From: DAISKN01 sp963716925
Lineage (GTDB): Bacteria; Acidobacteriota; Vicinamibacteria; Marinacidobacterales; SMYC01
Length of the DNA stretch: 64,000 nt
Direction: 5' to 3'
NCBI GenBank assembly: GCA_963716925.1
Contig: CAVQUX010000010.1
Location: 930,001-994,000 of the forward strand
Under the pieces are notes generated by a model. It saw only the letters and a list, made by a program, of their open reading frames with translations, was not told where the DNA came from and made no database searches. Below are positions 46,954 through 54,570 of the stretch, piece after piece. Within the stretch, counting starts at the first letter, position 1. Each line of letters begins with the position of its first letter. Position numbers and translations under genes: made by a program.

Positions 46954-48923
46954 CGGCGGACGCGCGACGAGCTGGTTCTCGAGACGAGCCGCCAGATCCG
47001 GTGGATCTTCCGGCTGCGGAACTCCTCGGGGAGAGTGTCCGCGGTGACGTCCTCGACCTCCCAGTCGACGAGCTTTGCGATGTCGAGCTTCGGCCTGGGC
47101 TCGCGGGTCACGAGATAGACGACGCCCGAAGGCTCGATCCTGCCGGCGAGCAGCCTCAGTAGAGAGACGTGGTCGTCGACCCTCGGAGCTTCGATCGCCG
47201 CGAGATCGAACGTTCCGCCCACGCTTCGCGAGAGCTCCTCGACCTCGGTCGTCGAAAGAGCTCCGCCGCTCGCGGCGGCGGCTCCGAGCGTCGAAGCCCC
47301 GGAGCCCACGAGCAGAACGCGCTTCCCCCGCGACTCCTCTTTCAGCCGCTGGCGGAGAACCCGTAGCGCCGGGTCGAGGCGGACGTCGCGCCCGGAAAGT
47401 CCCACTTCGTACGGAAGACCGTTCTCCCGCACCTGAACGACTCGCGGCTCTCGCGGCCGGCCCTGGATGAAGACGTTCTCGAGCGGAACGCCGAGAGTCT
47501 CGCTCGCGGTCTTCGCCATCAAGTCGAGCCAGTCCTCGTGCTCGCCGCGGGTCCGGCTCTCGAGCCTGTCGGTCGAGGGAATCAGGAGGAGGCAGTCGCC
47601 GTAGCGGTCGAGTGAAAGCGGCACTTCCTTGATGTCGCGGTCGTAGAGCCGGTAGACGTCGGTCCCGCGCTTCGAAGGCCACTTCCGGAGGTGGTGAGCG
47701 CGCTTCCGCAGGCGGTTCGCGAAAATCTCCGCCTGTCGCTCGGCCCGGGCGTCGATTCCGCCGAACTTCGGCTTCGGCGGCTTCGGGCCCTGTTCCCGTC
47801 CGGGCCTCGGTCCGAGGAACTGGAAGTAGGTGCACTCCACGTCCCCGTTGAAGAGCTTTCGTCTTCGGTCGGCCTCCTGTCCGGCGACTTTCTCGAAATC
47901 CCGCCGCCCGGTGAGGATGAAGAACGACCAGGTGGGAAGCTTCCGGAAGACTCCCGGCATCGCGCGATAGATTTCTCGGACCTCCGGCTCCTCGCCGATT
48001 CGGCCTCCGTAGGGAGGGTTGGTGATGAGGCATCCGTACTCGCGATCGCTCGAGACCTCCGAGAAGCTCCGGCAGAGGAAGCGGATGTCGCCCGCGACCG
48101 AGGCCTTGGACGCGCTCCGCCGCGCGAGAGTGAGGACTTTCTCGTCGCGGTCACTGGCTTCGAGAGGCTCGGGAGGAGCCGGCTTTTCCAGATCCCGCGC
48201 CTCCTCGCGGGCGCGCTTCCAGGCGTCGCGCGCGATGAGAGGCCAGGACTCGGCCGCGAAGGAGCGTTCTCGACCAGGCGCCCGGTTTCGTCCGATGAGC
48301 GCCGCCTCGATGGCGAGGGTCCCGGTACCGCAGAACGGATCGAGAAACGGCCGGTCGCGACTCCAGTGGGTCAGAAGGACCAGCCCCGCGGCGAGCGTTT
48401 CCTTCAGAGGGGCTACGCCCGATTCGAGCCGGTACCGGCGCTTGTGGAGCCCGGGACCGCTGGTGTCGAGGACCAGGATCGCCTCGTCCTTCAGGAGCGC
48501 GACCTCGACGGGAAACTCGGGCCCGTCCTCGGGAAGGCTCTCGAGCCTGTAGGCGGCTTTCAAGCGCTCGACGATCGCCTTCTTCGCGATGCTCTGACAG
48601 GCGGGCACGCTCGAGAGCGCGGATCGTACCGATCGTCCGCGCACCGGGACCCTCGCGTTTCGCGGGAGGTACCGCTCCCAGGCGACAGCGCGGACGCCCT
48701 CGAAGAGCGCATCGAAGTCGGGGGCCGGAAACGCGGCCAGCCGGAGAAGAACGCGGTCCGAGGCGCGGAGCCAGAGGTTCGCGCGGGCGACGGCGCTCTC
48801 GTCGCCGTCGAAGGCGAGCCAGCCGGGCCGGAGCGCGCGGCTTTCGTAGCCGAGCGCCTCGAGCTCGCGGGCCACCACCGATTCGAGCCCGAAGGTGGCG
48901 GTCGCGATCAGGGGGAGCGTCAT
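46950..48923 (-). CDS. RlmKL-like 23S rRNA methyltransferase with degenerate second domain
   Basis: 657 residues. A THUMP-type N-terminus (ATATFGLESVVARELEALGYES) is followed by the RlmL-like methyltransferase: FLDPFCGTGTLAIEAALIGRN (SAM) and YGCLITNPPYGGRIGEE (catalytic NPPY), the m2G2445 enzyme pattern. The C-terminal half follows the RlmK layout (FANRLRKRAHHLRKWPSKRGTDVYRLYDRDI, LGVPLENVFI, ending EFRSRKIHRIWRLV), but the expected N-L-F-x-Y-T-G SAM loop reads VLLVGSGASTLGAAAA and the D-P-P-x-F-S motif reads FDLAAIEAPRVD. The second (m7G2069-type) activity is therefore probably lost, a deduction from motifs. Intact frame; starts ATG 48923. Confidence 0.88.
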   Translation of the reverse strand: MTLPLIATATFGLESVVARELEALGYESRALRPGWLAFDGDESAVARANLWLRASDRVLLRLAAFPAPDFDALFEGVRAVAWERYLPRNARVPVRGRSVRSALSSVPACQSIAKKAIVERLKAAYRLESLPEDGPEFPVEVALLKDEAILVLDTSGPGLHKRRYRLESGVAPLKETLAAGLVLLTHWSRDRPFLDPFCGTGTLAIEAALIGRNRAPGRERSFAAESWPLIARDAWKRAREEARDLEKPAPPEPLEASDRDEKVLTLARRSASKASVAGDIRFLCRSFSEVSSDREYGCLITNPPYGGRIGEEPEVREIYRAMPGVFRKLPTWSFFILTGRRDFEKVAGQEADRRRKLFNGDVECTYFQFLGPRPGREQGPKPPKPKFGGIDARAERQAEIFANRLRKRAHHLRKWPSKRGTDVYRLYDRDIKEVPLSLDRYGDCLLLIPSTDRLESRTRGEHEDWLDLMAKTASETLGVPLENVFIQGRPREPRVVQVRENGLPYEVGLSGRDVRLDPALRVLRQRLKEESRGKRVLLVGSGASTLGAAAASGGALSTTEVEELSRSVGGTFDLAAIEAPRVDDHVSLLRLLAGRIEPSGVVYLVTREPRPKLDIAKLVDWEVEDVTADTLPEEFRSRKIHRIWRLVSRTSSSRVRR

Positions 48924-49052
48924 GGGAGACGCTAGAATCTACCCTCTCGAGCGCGCCGATTGCACGCTACCGCATGGGGCTCGGGGCGGAAGGCGAGGCG
49001 GCCGCCGCCGCCGCCGATCCGCCGGCGGCGCAGCGCCATCCGCAGTGCGGGT
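48924..49052. other. GC-rich gap with a hairpin
   Basis: 129 bases between two leftward genes. It contains GCC repeats at 49000-49016 and the stem-loop described separately. The promoter of the RlmKL gene should lie here; no clear elements are seen. Confidence 0.3.
49009..49030 (-). terminator. Possible terminator-type hairpin after the DUF1579 gene
   Basis: CGCCGCCG (49009-49016) and CGGCGGCG (49023-49030) form a perfect 8-bp stem with a 6-base loop, 22 bases downstream of the DUF1579 stop on the minus strand. There is no U-tract, and the GCC-repeat makes chance pairing likely, so this is weak. Confidence 0.3.
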
Positions 49053-49589
49053 CTAAGTTCCGCTCTTCGTCGACTTCCCGGACATGGCCGGCGCCCAGGT
49101 CTTGCCGCCGTCCGTCGACATCTTCATCTCGAAGATCTGCGACGTCGGCGTGAGCACGGTCACGGTCACCGCTGTCTTCATGGTCTGGCCGCTCATGCTC
49201 GTTTCCGTCGTCCAGTTCCAGGCTTTGCCTTCGTTCTTTCCGATGGCCATGAACGGCGGCATGCCGGGCTCCACCGCGTAGTAGGTGTAGGCCTTCTTTT
49301 CGGTGTCGAAGGTCATGATGGCGAGGGTCTTCACCGGACCCATCGGGTTCTTACCCTCGGAGCGGCAGACGAGCGCGAATCCGCCTTCGAACATCTCGCA
49401 GCTCTCGGTGAAGGTCACGGGTCCGCCCGGGCCCATCGGTCCTTCGTTCATTTTCCCCTCGAAGCTCCACTTTCCCGCGAACGTCGAAAGCGCCTTGTGC
49501 TCCGGACCCGGTGTCGGCATCTGGGGTGCCTGGGCCATCGCCGCTGCGGTCGAAACCAATAGAACGATCCCCGTCAGAAGTTTCTTCAT
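49053..49589 (-). CDS. Secreted DUF1579 family protein
   Basis: 178 residues from ATG 49589, with GGAGG just upstream (TGGAGGTAAGCATG on the minus strand). A signal peptide (KKLLTGIVLLVSTAAAMAQA) is followed by the DUF1579 core: GPEHKALSTFAGKWSFEGKM, ESCEMFEGGFALVCRSEGKN, MTFDTEKKAYTYYAVEPG and GKAWNWTTETSMSGQ. These small beta-barrel proteins bind unknown ligands, possibly lipids. It lies 31 bases downstream of tatC on the same strand, though the signal peptide has no twin-arginine motif. Confidence 0.85.
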   Translation of the reverse strand: MKKLLTGIVLLVSTAAAMAQAPQMPTPGPEHKALSTFAGKWSFEGKMNEGPMGPGGPVTFTESCEMFEGGFALVCRSEGKNPMGPVKTLAIMTFDTEKKAYTYYAVEPGMPPFMAIGKNEGKAWNWTTETSMSGQTMKTAVTVTVLTPTSQIFEMKMSTDGGKTWAPAMSGKSTKSGT

Positions 49590-49620
49590 GCTTACCTCCA
49601 GAAATAGAGAATCCACCATT

Positions 49621-50394
49621 CTAGCTCTTCCCGCGGGTCACGACCCACGAGATGCCGATGGAGAGCACGTAGAGGCCGAGCATCGGAAGAGCGAGGAGGC
49701 ACTGAGTGATCATGTCGGGCGTGGGCGTGAGAATGGCGGCGATGGTGAATATCGCAAGGATCACCAGCTTGATGTGCCTCCACAGAAACTGGGGCGAGAC
49801 CAGACTCAGCTTGGATAGGATCAAGACCACGGTCGGGATCTGGAACGCGAGGCCGAGGCCGACGACGAACTGGGTGTAGAAGGAGAAGAGTTTCCCCACG
49901 GTGAGCATCACGTGGATCGATTTCGACCCGACTGTCGTGAGAAAGCGCACCGCGTAGGGGAAGAGAACGTAGTGCCCGAAGGCCGCCCCCGCGAGGAACA
50001 GAGCGCACCCGAGGAAAACGATCGGAAGGAACGATCTCCTCAGAGGATGGATGGTTTTCGTGAACCGCCACAGCTGGTAGAGCCAGACGGGAGCGGCGAC
50101 GACGACCGCCCCGAGCAGAGCCATCCGCAGGTGCACCATGAAGATCTCCGGGACCGCAGTGGCGACGACGTTGGCGCCCTCGGGGAGCGCCGCTCGGATC
50201 GGGGCCATGACGAAGTGGAAGACGCGGGTGGAGAAGGAGAAGCACAGCAGGAAGCCGAGCAACAGGCTCGCGAGGGAGACGACGATCCTCTTCCGCAGCT
50301 CGTCGAGCCGCGCAAGGACCGTCCTGTGGTCGAACGGCAGGTCGTCGGGATGGCTCGGAGAGGGGCTGTTCGAAGCCGGCGCTAGTCTAGGCAC
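49621..50394 (-). CDS. tatC: Twin-arginine translocase subunit TatC
   Basis: 257 residues with six membrane segments. Conserved blocks: LARLDELRKRIVVSLASLLLGF (the signal-peptide-binding N-terminus), VMAPIRAALPEG, VPEIFMVHLRMALLGAVVVAAPVWLYQLWRF, and the C-terminal AAILTPTPDMITQCLLALPMLGLYVLSIG. TatC recognises twin-arginine signal peptides and exports folded proteins. No tatA/tatB is adjacent. GTG start at 50394; 89 bases separate it from the divergent MFS gene. Confidence 0.95.
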   Translation of the reverse strand: MPRLAPASNSPSPSHPDDLPFDHRTVLARLDELRKRIVVSLASLLLGFLLCFSFSTRVFHFVMAPIRAALPEGANVVATAVPEIFMVHLRMALLGAVVVAAPVWLYQLWRFTKTIHPLRRSFLPIVFLGCALFLAGAAFGHYVLFPYAVRFLTTVGSKSIHVMLTVGKLFSFYTQFVVGLGLAFQIPTVVLILSKLSLVSPQFLWRHIKLVILAIFTIAAILTPTPDMITQCLLALPMLGLYVLSIGISWVVTRGKS

Positions 50395-50483
50395 GTCGGG
50401 TCCCAGAGTGTATCAGGCCTCCAAGGCCTGGAAAGAATCCGATTCTTCGCTCGTGCTATCATCCTCCGTCTCATCGGATCCGA

Positions 50484-51779
50484 TTGAACGACTTTCTCCT
50501 GCTCCTCAGAAGCAACCGTAACTACCGCTACACCTGGATGAGCCAGGTGGTGAGCGAGATCGGCGATCACTTCAACAATATCGCGGTTTTCTCGCTCGCC
50601 ATGGACCGCACCCGCTCCGGGATGGTGGTCACGGGTGTCATGCTCTCCCGTGCCGTTCCCGTGATGCTCGCCGGGCCGATCGCGGGCGTGTTCCTCGACC
50701 GGTGGGACCGCCGGTCGATCATGATCGCGAGCGATCTCATCCGCGCCGTGGTCGCGGCCGGTTTCTTACTGACGCTGGCCTACCCTTCGAACGCGCTCCT
50801 CTACCTCCTGAGCGCGCTCCTGATGTTCGCTTCGCCGTTCTTCACCGCGGGCCGCTCCGCCATTCTCCCAACGATCGCGAGCCGCGAGGAGCTGCATACC
50901 GCGAACTCCCTGACCCAGACGACCCAGTGGGTCACGCTGACCGTTGGTGCTTTCGCCGCCGGGAACGCGGTCGCGTTCTTCGGCTACGAGTGGGCTTTCC
51001 TGCTCAACTCCCTCTCGTTCGTGGCCTCGGGCTGGGCCGTCTCGCGGCTCAAGGGGGGCGATGAGGGGTTTCGAGCGCGGAAGATGTCTCTCACCGAGAC
51101 CGACATGGCGCGGCCCTGGCACGAGTACCGCGAGGGGCTTCTCTACCTCTCCCGATCGCCCCTCATCCTGGGGATCGCGCTCGTGGGGGTCGGCTGGGCC
51201 ACGGGCGGCGGCGCGGCGCAGATCCTTTTCAGCCTGTTCGGCGAGGTGGTGTTCGATCGAGGCCCTTCGGGGATCGGCACCATCTGGGCGCTCGCGGGAG
51301 TTGGCCTGGTAGTGGGAGCGACGATAGCCCACCGGATCGGCCAGGGTCTTTCGTTCCCGGCGTACAAGCGGGTCATCAGCCTGTGCTACGTGGTCCACGG
51401 AGGGGCGTACATCCTCTTCAGCCAGGCGCAGAGCTTCACGGCCGCGCTCTTCTATATCGCGCTCTCGCGGGCGGCGGTCGCGGTGAGCTCCGTTCTCAAC
51501 GTGGGACAACTCCTGCGCCACGTTCCCGACGAGTACCGCGGGCGGGTCTTCGCGACGAACGAGAGCCTGACCTGGTCGACGATGATGCTGTCCATGGCGG
51601 CCGCGGGAATCGCCTCGCAGCACCACGATCCGAGAGTCCTCGGCGCCTGGGCCGGGGCCGCGAGCGCTTCGACGGCGATCTTCTGGGGTTGGGCCAACTG
51701 GACCGGGCGGCTTCCCGAGCCGCCGGCGGCAGGCGTCGACCCGGACGACATCGAGGTTCACGGCGAAGTGACGGTGTGA
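50484..51779 (+). CDS. Major facilitator superfamily transporter (MFS_3/exporter type)
   Basis: 431 residues and about twelve membrane segments, intact. Blocks: LLRSNRNYRYTWMSQVVSEIGDHFNNIAVFSLAM, IAGVFLDRWDRRSIMIASDLIRA (the D-R-W-D-R-R loop between helices 2 and 3), FTAGRSAILPTIASREELHTANSL and LLRHVPDEYRGRVFATNESL. The wording matches the EntS/MFS_3 group of exporters. Substrate unknown. Start TTG at 50484 (LNDFLLLLRSN); no ATG is available nearby and the RBS is weak. It ends 37 bases before the convergent TonB-like gene's stop. Confidence 0.88.
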   Translation: MNDFLLLLRSNRNYRYTWMSQVVSEIGDHFNNIAVFSLAMDRTRSGMVVTGVMLSRAVPVMLAGPIAGVFLDRWDRRSIMIASDLIRAVVAAGFLLTLAYPSNALLYLLSALLMFASPFFTAGRSAILPTIASREELHTANSLTQTTQWVTLTVGAFAAGNAVAFFGYEWAFLLNSLSFVASGWAVSRLKGGDEGFRARKMSLTETDMARPWHEYREGLLYLSRSPLILGIALVGVGWATGGGAAQILFSLFGEVVFDRGPSGIGTIWALAGVGLVVGATIAHRIGQGLSFPAYKRVISLCYVVHGGAYILFSQAQSFTAALFYIALSRAAVAVSSVLNVGQLLRHVPDEYRGRVFATNESLTWSTMMLSMAAAGIASQHHDPRVLGAWAGAASASTAIFWGWANWTGRLPEPPAAGVDPDDIEVHGEVTV

Positions 51780-51815
51780 GCCGAGATTCCGACAGGGCCG
51801 AGGCGCTCGCCCGGC

Positions 51816-52685
51816 TCAGGGGTCCAGGTCGAAAGCGAGGCGGATGACGGTGTGGACGGCCACGTCCCGATCCTCGAGTCGAGCGGGACGATAGCGCCAT
51901 TGCAGGACGGCGTCGATCGCCGACGCGGCGAGGCCCGGACTCACGGAACGAATCACCTTCGGATCGCGTACCACTCCATCCTTGCCGATGACGGCGGCCA
52001 CGATGACCGTCCCTTCCCGGTGCGCGCGTCGTTCGGTCGATGGGTAGTCGGGCTGCACCCTGGAAATCAGAACCGGTGGCGACATGCGGCTGGTCAAGTG
52101 ATAGACGCGATCGTCGGGCTCCTCGACCGGGGGGAGGGGTTCTGCCTCCTTCACGAGGGATGCCTGCTTCTCCACCAGAGCCACCTGCTCGGTCGCCAGC
52201 TGCGAGTACTCTTTCGCGAGCACCTGTTCGGGATCGAGCCGAAGCACCCTGACGAAGAGCTCCGTCGCCGCCCCGTAGTCCTTCTGGAAGTAAGCGGCCT
52301 TGCCCCGCTCGAAGAGCTCGGCGATGAGCTGTCGTCGGGAGACGTCGAACTGCTCGACGATCTTCGGGGAAACGAGGCTCTCGTCGAGCCGGTACTCCGC
52401 GTCCCGGGCGAGGAGTTGCGAGAACGCATGCTGCGCCGATTCCGCCTCACCGACAGCGACGTGGCTGAAGGCGAGGTACTTGTAGCACTCGATTGCGACG
52501 TCGTCGCGGTTCTCGTCCCCGCAGAGCGCGGATAGAAGGGCCACGGTCTCCCGATACTGCCCCGACCAGTAGAGCTCGATACCCCTCTCGACTTCATCGG
52601 CGGGCGGTGGCGGCGGCGCCGGCGGCCGCGGAGAGAACGCGAGCCACGCCGCGAAGAGAGCGCTTTCCCCCGCGAGCGCGCTCAC
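51816..52685 (-). CDS. TPR/TonB C-terminal-domain protein (energy transducer-like)
   Basis: 289 residues. An N-terminal hydrophobic anchor (ESALFAAWLAFSPRPPAPPPPP) runs into a proline stretch. Helical TPR-like segments follow (ELYWSGQYRETVALLSALC, FERGKAAYFQKDYGAATELFVRVLRLDP), then a TonB C-terminal domain: ISRVQPDYPSTERRAHREGTVIVAAVIGKDG and ASAIDAVLQWRYRPARLEDRDVAV. Classic TonB couples ExbBD energy to outer-membrane transport; here no exbBD is present and TPR repeats replace the usual Pro-Lys spacer, so another periplasm-spanning role is possible. GTG start at 52685 overlaps the PEGA-protein stop (TGTGA). Confidence 0.8.
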   Translation of the reverse strand: MSALAGESALFAAWLAFSPRPPAPPPPPADEVERGIELYWSGQYRETVALLSALCGDENRDDVAIECYKYLAFSHVAVGEAESAQHAFSQLLARDAEYRLDESLVSPKIVEQFDVSRRQLIAELFERGKAAYFQKDYGAATELFVRVLRLDPEQVLAKEYSQLATEQVALVEKQASLVKEAEPLPPVEEPDDRVYHLTSRMSPPVLISRVQPDYPSTERRAHREGTVIVAAVIGKDGVVRDPKVIRSVSPGLAASAIDAVLQWRYRPARLEDRDVAVHTVIRLAFDLDP

Positions 52686-53915
52686 ATCGCCACCTCGAGG
52701 ACGCTTTCTCGGTTCCTGAGCACCTCGACGACCGACGTCTTCTCGCCGAGCTGAGGATGGCGCAGTACGATCGTGTGTCTCCCCGGCGGTACCCGGAGCG
52801 CGCCGAGCGGCGTCTGTCCCGCGTATCGCCCGTCCACGTAGACGTCCGCCCAGGGTTTCACCAGGATCCGCAGCGAGCCGGAATCGCCGAACGAATACTT
52901 TCGCTGAATCGTCTCGCCCGCGTTGATTTGAACGCGGTCCTGGATGACTCCCACGAAGTTCGGATTCGAGAGGACGATCACGTGGCTCCCGGCAGAAAGA
53001 CGCATCTCGGTGAGCGGTGTTTGGCCTTTCTCGACCCCGTCGACCACCACCTCGGCCCAGGGCTCGGCGACGACCAGGAGCTGGCCGAGCTCCGGGGCTC
53101 GAGGCACGGCTTCCGCGATCGAGGCGGCGGAGGCCTGCGAGCCGTCGGCCGCCGGCGGCTCCGCACCCGCGCCCCGATTCGGGGATTGGAGAGAACGAAA
53201 CACCGTGGGCCGCCAGGATGGCGATTCCGTCGTTCCGACGCCCATCGATGGCAGTTCGAAGAACATCGGAGGCGACTCCCTGGTCCTCGGGAGGGGCTTC
53301 GAGCGTCGGAACGCTGGAGATGGTTGGAAGATCGCCGAGGTCGGTGCTCCGATAATCGAGGAAGAGGCCCGTGGCGGCCGCGCCGAGGACGGGGGCGGCG
53401 ATAGCAGCGGCCACGATCCGTTTCCTGCGGCCCGTCGCTCGGCGTGGAAGCGGAGGCTTTCGCGCCGCGAACCGGACCTTTCTATCGAGCACCGCGGGAG
53501 AGGTCGTGACGCGGTCGAGCATCGGAAAAGGGGTCATTTCCGGGTACCAGCCCTCGTCCAGGCGGGTCATCACGTCGAGTATCGCCGCATCCACCTTCTT
53601 CGAGATCGTGCCGGGCGGGTTTCCTTCGAGGCCGTCCTCGATGATGAAGTCGGCGCTCTTCCAGCTCATGATCTTGACGAGAGCCCGCTCTCCCTCGGCG
53701 GATCCCGCAGTCGCGTGGAGCAGTACTCCGTCTCGGAAATAGATCAGCCCCTTCTGTCCCCTGCAATCGAGACGAACCGTCGCCGTCCGTTGCGTCATCC
53801 CGAGGAGCTGCAGGATGTCGTTGAGGCTGACGCTCCCCAGCTTTCCGTACATCCGCTCGTCCCCGGAATCGCCGCCGCTGCTCCGAGACGTACTGACTAA
53901 ACGCGTCCCCATCAC
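52682..53915 (-). CDS. DUF4388 - transmembrane - PEGA repeat protein (one frame break)
   Basis: About 410 residues. N-terminal DUF4388-type domain: GKLGSVSLNDILQLLGMTQRTATVRL, LIYFRDGVLLHATAGSAEGERALVKIMSW. A basic stretch then a transmembrane helix (IVAAAIAAPVLGAAATGLFL) follow. After a break near 53240, the C-terminus carries two PEGA repeats: VVAEPWAEVVVDGVEKGQTPLTEMRLSAG and LVKPWADVYVDGRYAGQTPLGALRVPPG. This resembles a cytoplasmic signalling domain linked to a periplasmic wall/surface-binding domain. Starts are uncertain: ATG 53912 or MYGKLGS at 53852. Upstream a PilZ gene, downstream the TonB-like gene, all leftward. Confidence 0.78.
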
Positions 53916-53954
53916 CCATCCTCGTCGGCGCGCGGGTCTCGAAGCCTCTTCCGG

Positions 53955-54410
53955 TTACTGGTCCAGAAGCCCCCGTCTGCGGAAATGACCGAGGAGCTCG
54001 GTCGCACAAGTGAGATTGGAGCCCGCGGTCTCGAAATCGAGCACGTAGCCATCCTCGGTCTCCTCTGCGCGGGTTCGCCGCCTGACCGAGGACTGGAGCC
54101 GGAACAGCGCCTGCGTCTTGTCGGATGCCGACTCCGGAACCGACACCGTGATGACGACGGAATCGCCGGAGCTCCATCGACCGCTCGTCCGCACGCAGGC
54201 ATGCGCGGGACCGAGCTCCACCAGCCTGCCCAGCTCGACTCGATCCTCTCGCTCCATCAGGATCGAGATGGGCAGCTTCATCGGAAACGTTCTGTCGTTC
54301 GACCGATAGCTCGTCAAAGGAATCTTCCCGGCGGAGATTCGGGGCCGCAGCTCCGGTCGAGTCGTGAGGAAGGAGATCTGTCCCCGAACGTCTCGCCTGT
54401 CCGGTTGCAT
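53955..54410 (-). CDS. PilZ-domain-like protein
   Basis: 151 residues. RRDVRGQ near the N-terminus could be the R-x-x-x-R c-di-GMP arm, followed by a beta-barrel: LPISILMEREDRVELGRLVELGPAHACVRT, SGDSVVITVSVPES, and a LDFETAGSNL segment. PilZ is assigned from this layout; the (D/N)xSxxG motif is not obvious, so nucleotide binding is uncertain. It is the first gene of the three-gene leftward cluster with DUF4388-PEGA and TonB-like genes. The start could also be the Met at 54281. Confidence 0.55.
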   Translation of the reverse strand: MQPDRRDVRGQISFLTTRPELRPRISAGKIPLTSYRSNDRTFPMKLPISILMEREDRVELGRLVELGPAHACVRTSGRWSSGDSVVITVSVPESASDKTQALFRLQSSVRRRTRAEETEDGYVLDFETAGSNLTCATELLGHFRRRGLLDQ

Positions 54411-54570
54411 TGCAAGGTCTATACCACGGGCGCGGATACAGAGGTGAAGTCGGATCTCCAGACGATAGAGTCCATTACTCGCAGGCTCCGAGAGAGACGG
54501 CGGCTGCGCCGCACTTCATTTTTGAATCCTCAGGCCTCGGGATGTGGGATTCTCACAACGCTCCAGGCCC
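54411..54570. other. Intergenic gap before the PilZ-like gene
   Basis: 160 bases between two leftward genes, holding the likely promoter of the PilZ/DUF4388/TonB-like cluster. TACACTTAA-type strings are absent, and no -35/-10 pair is convincing. Confidence 0.3.

Noticed and set aside
48995..49020. GCC-repeat tract as a functional microsatellite
   Set aside because: Only about six units, in a gap whose composition is already extreme. It is more simply part of GC-rich intergenic DNA.
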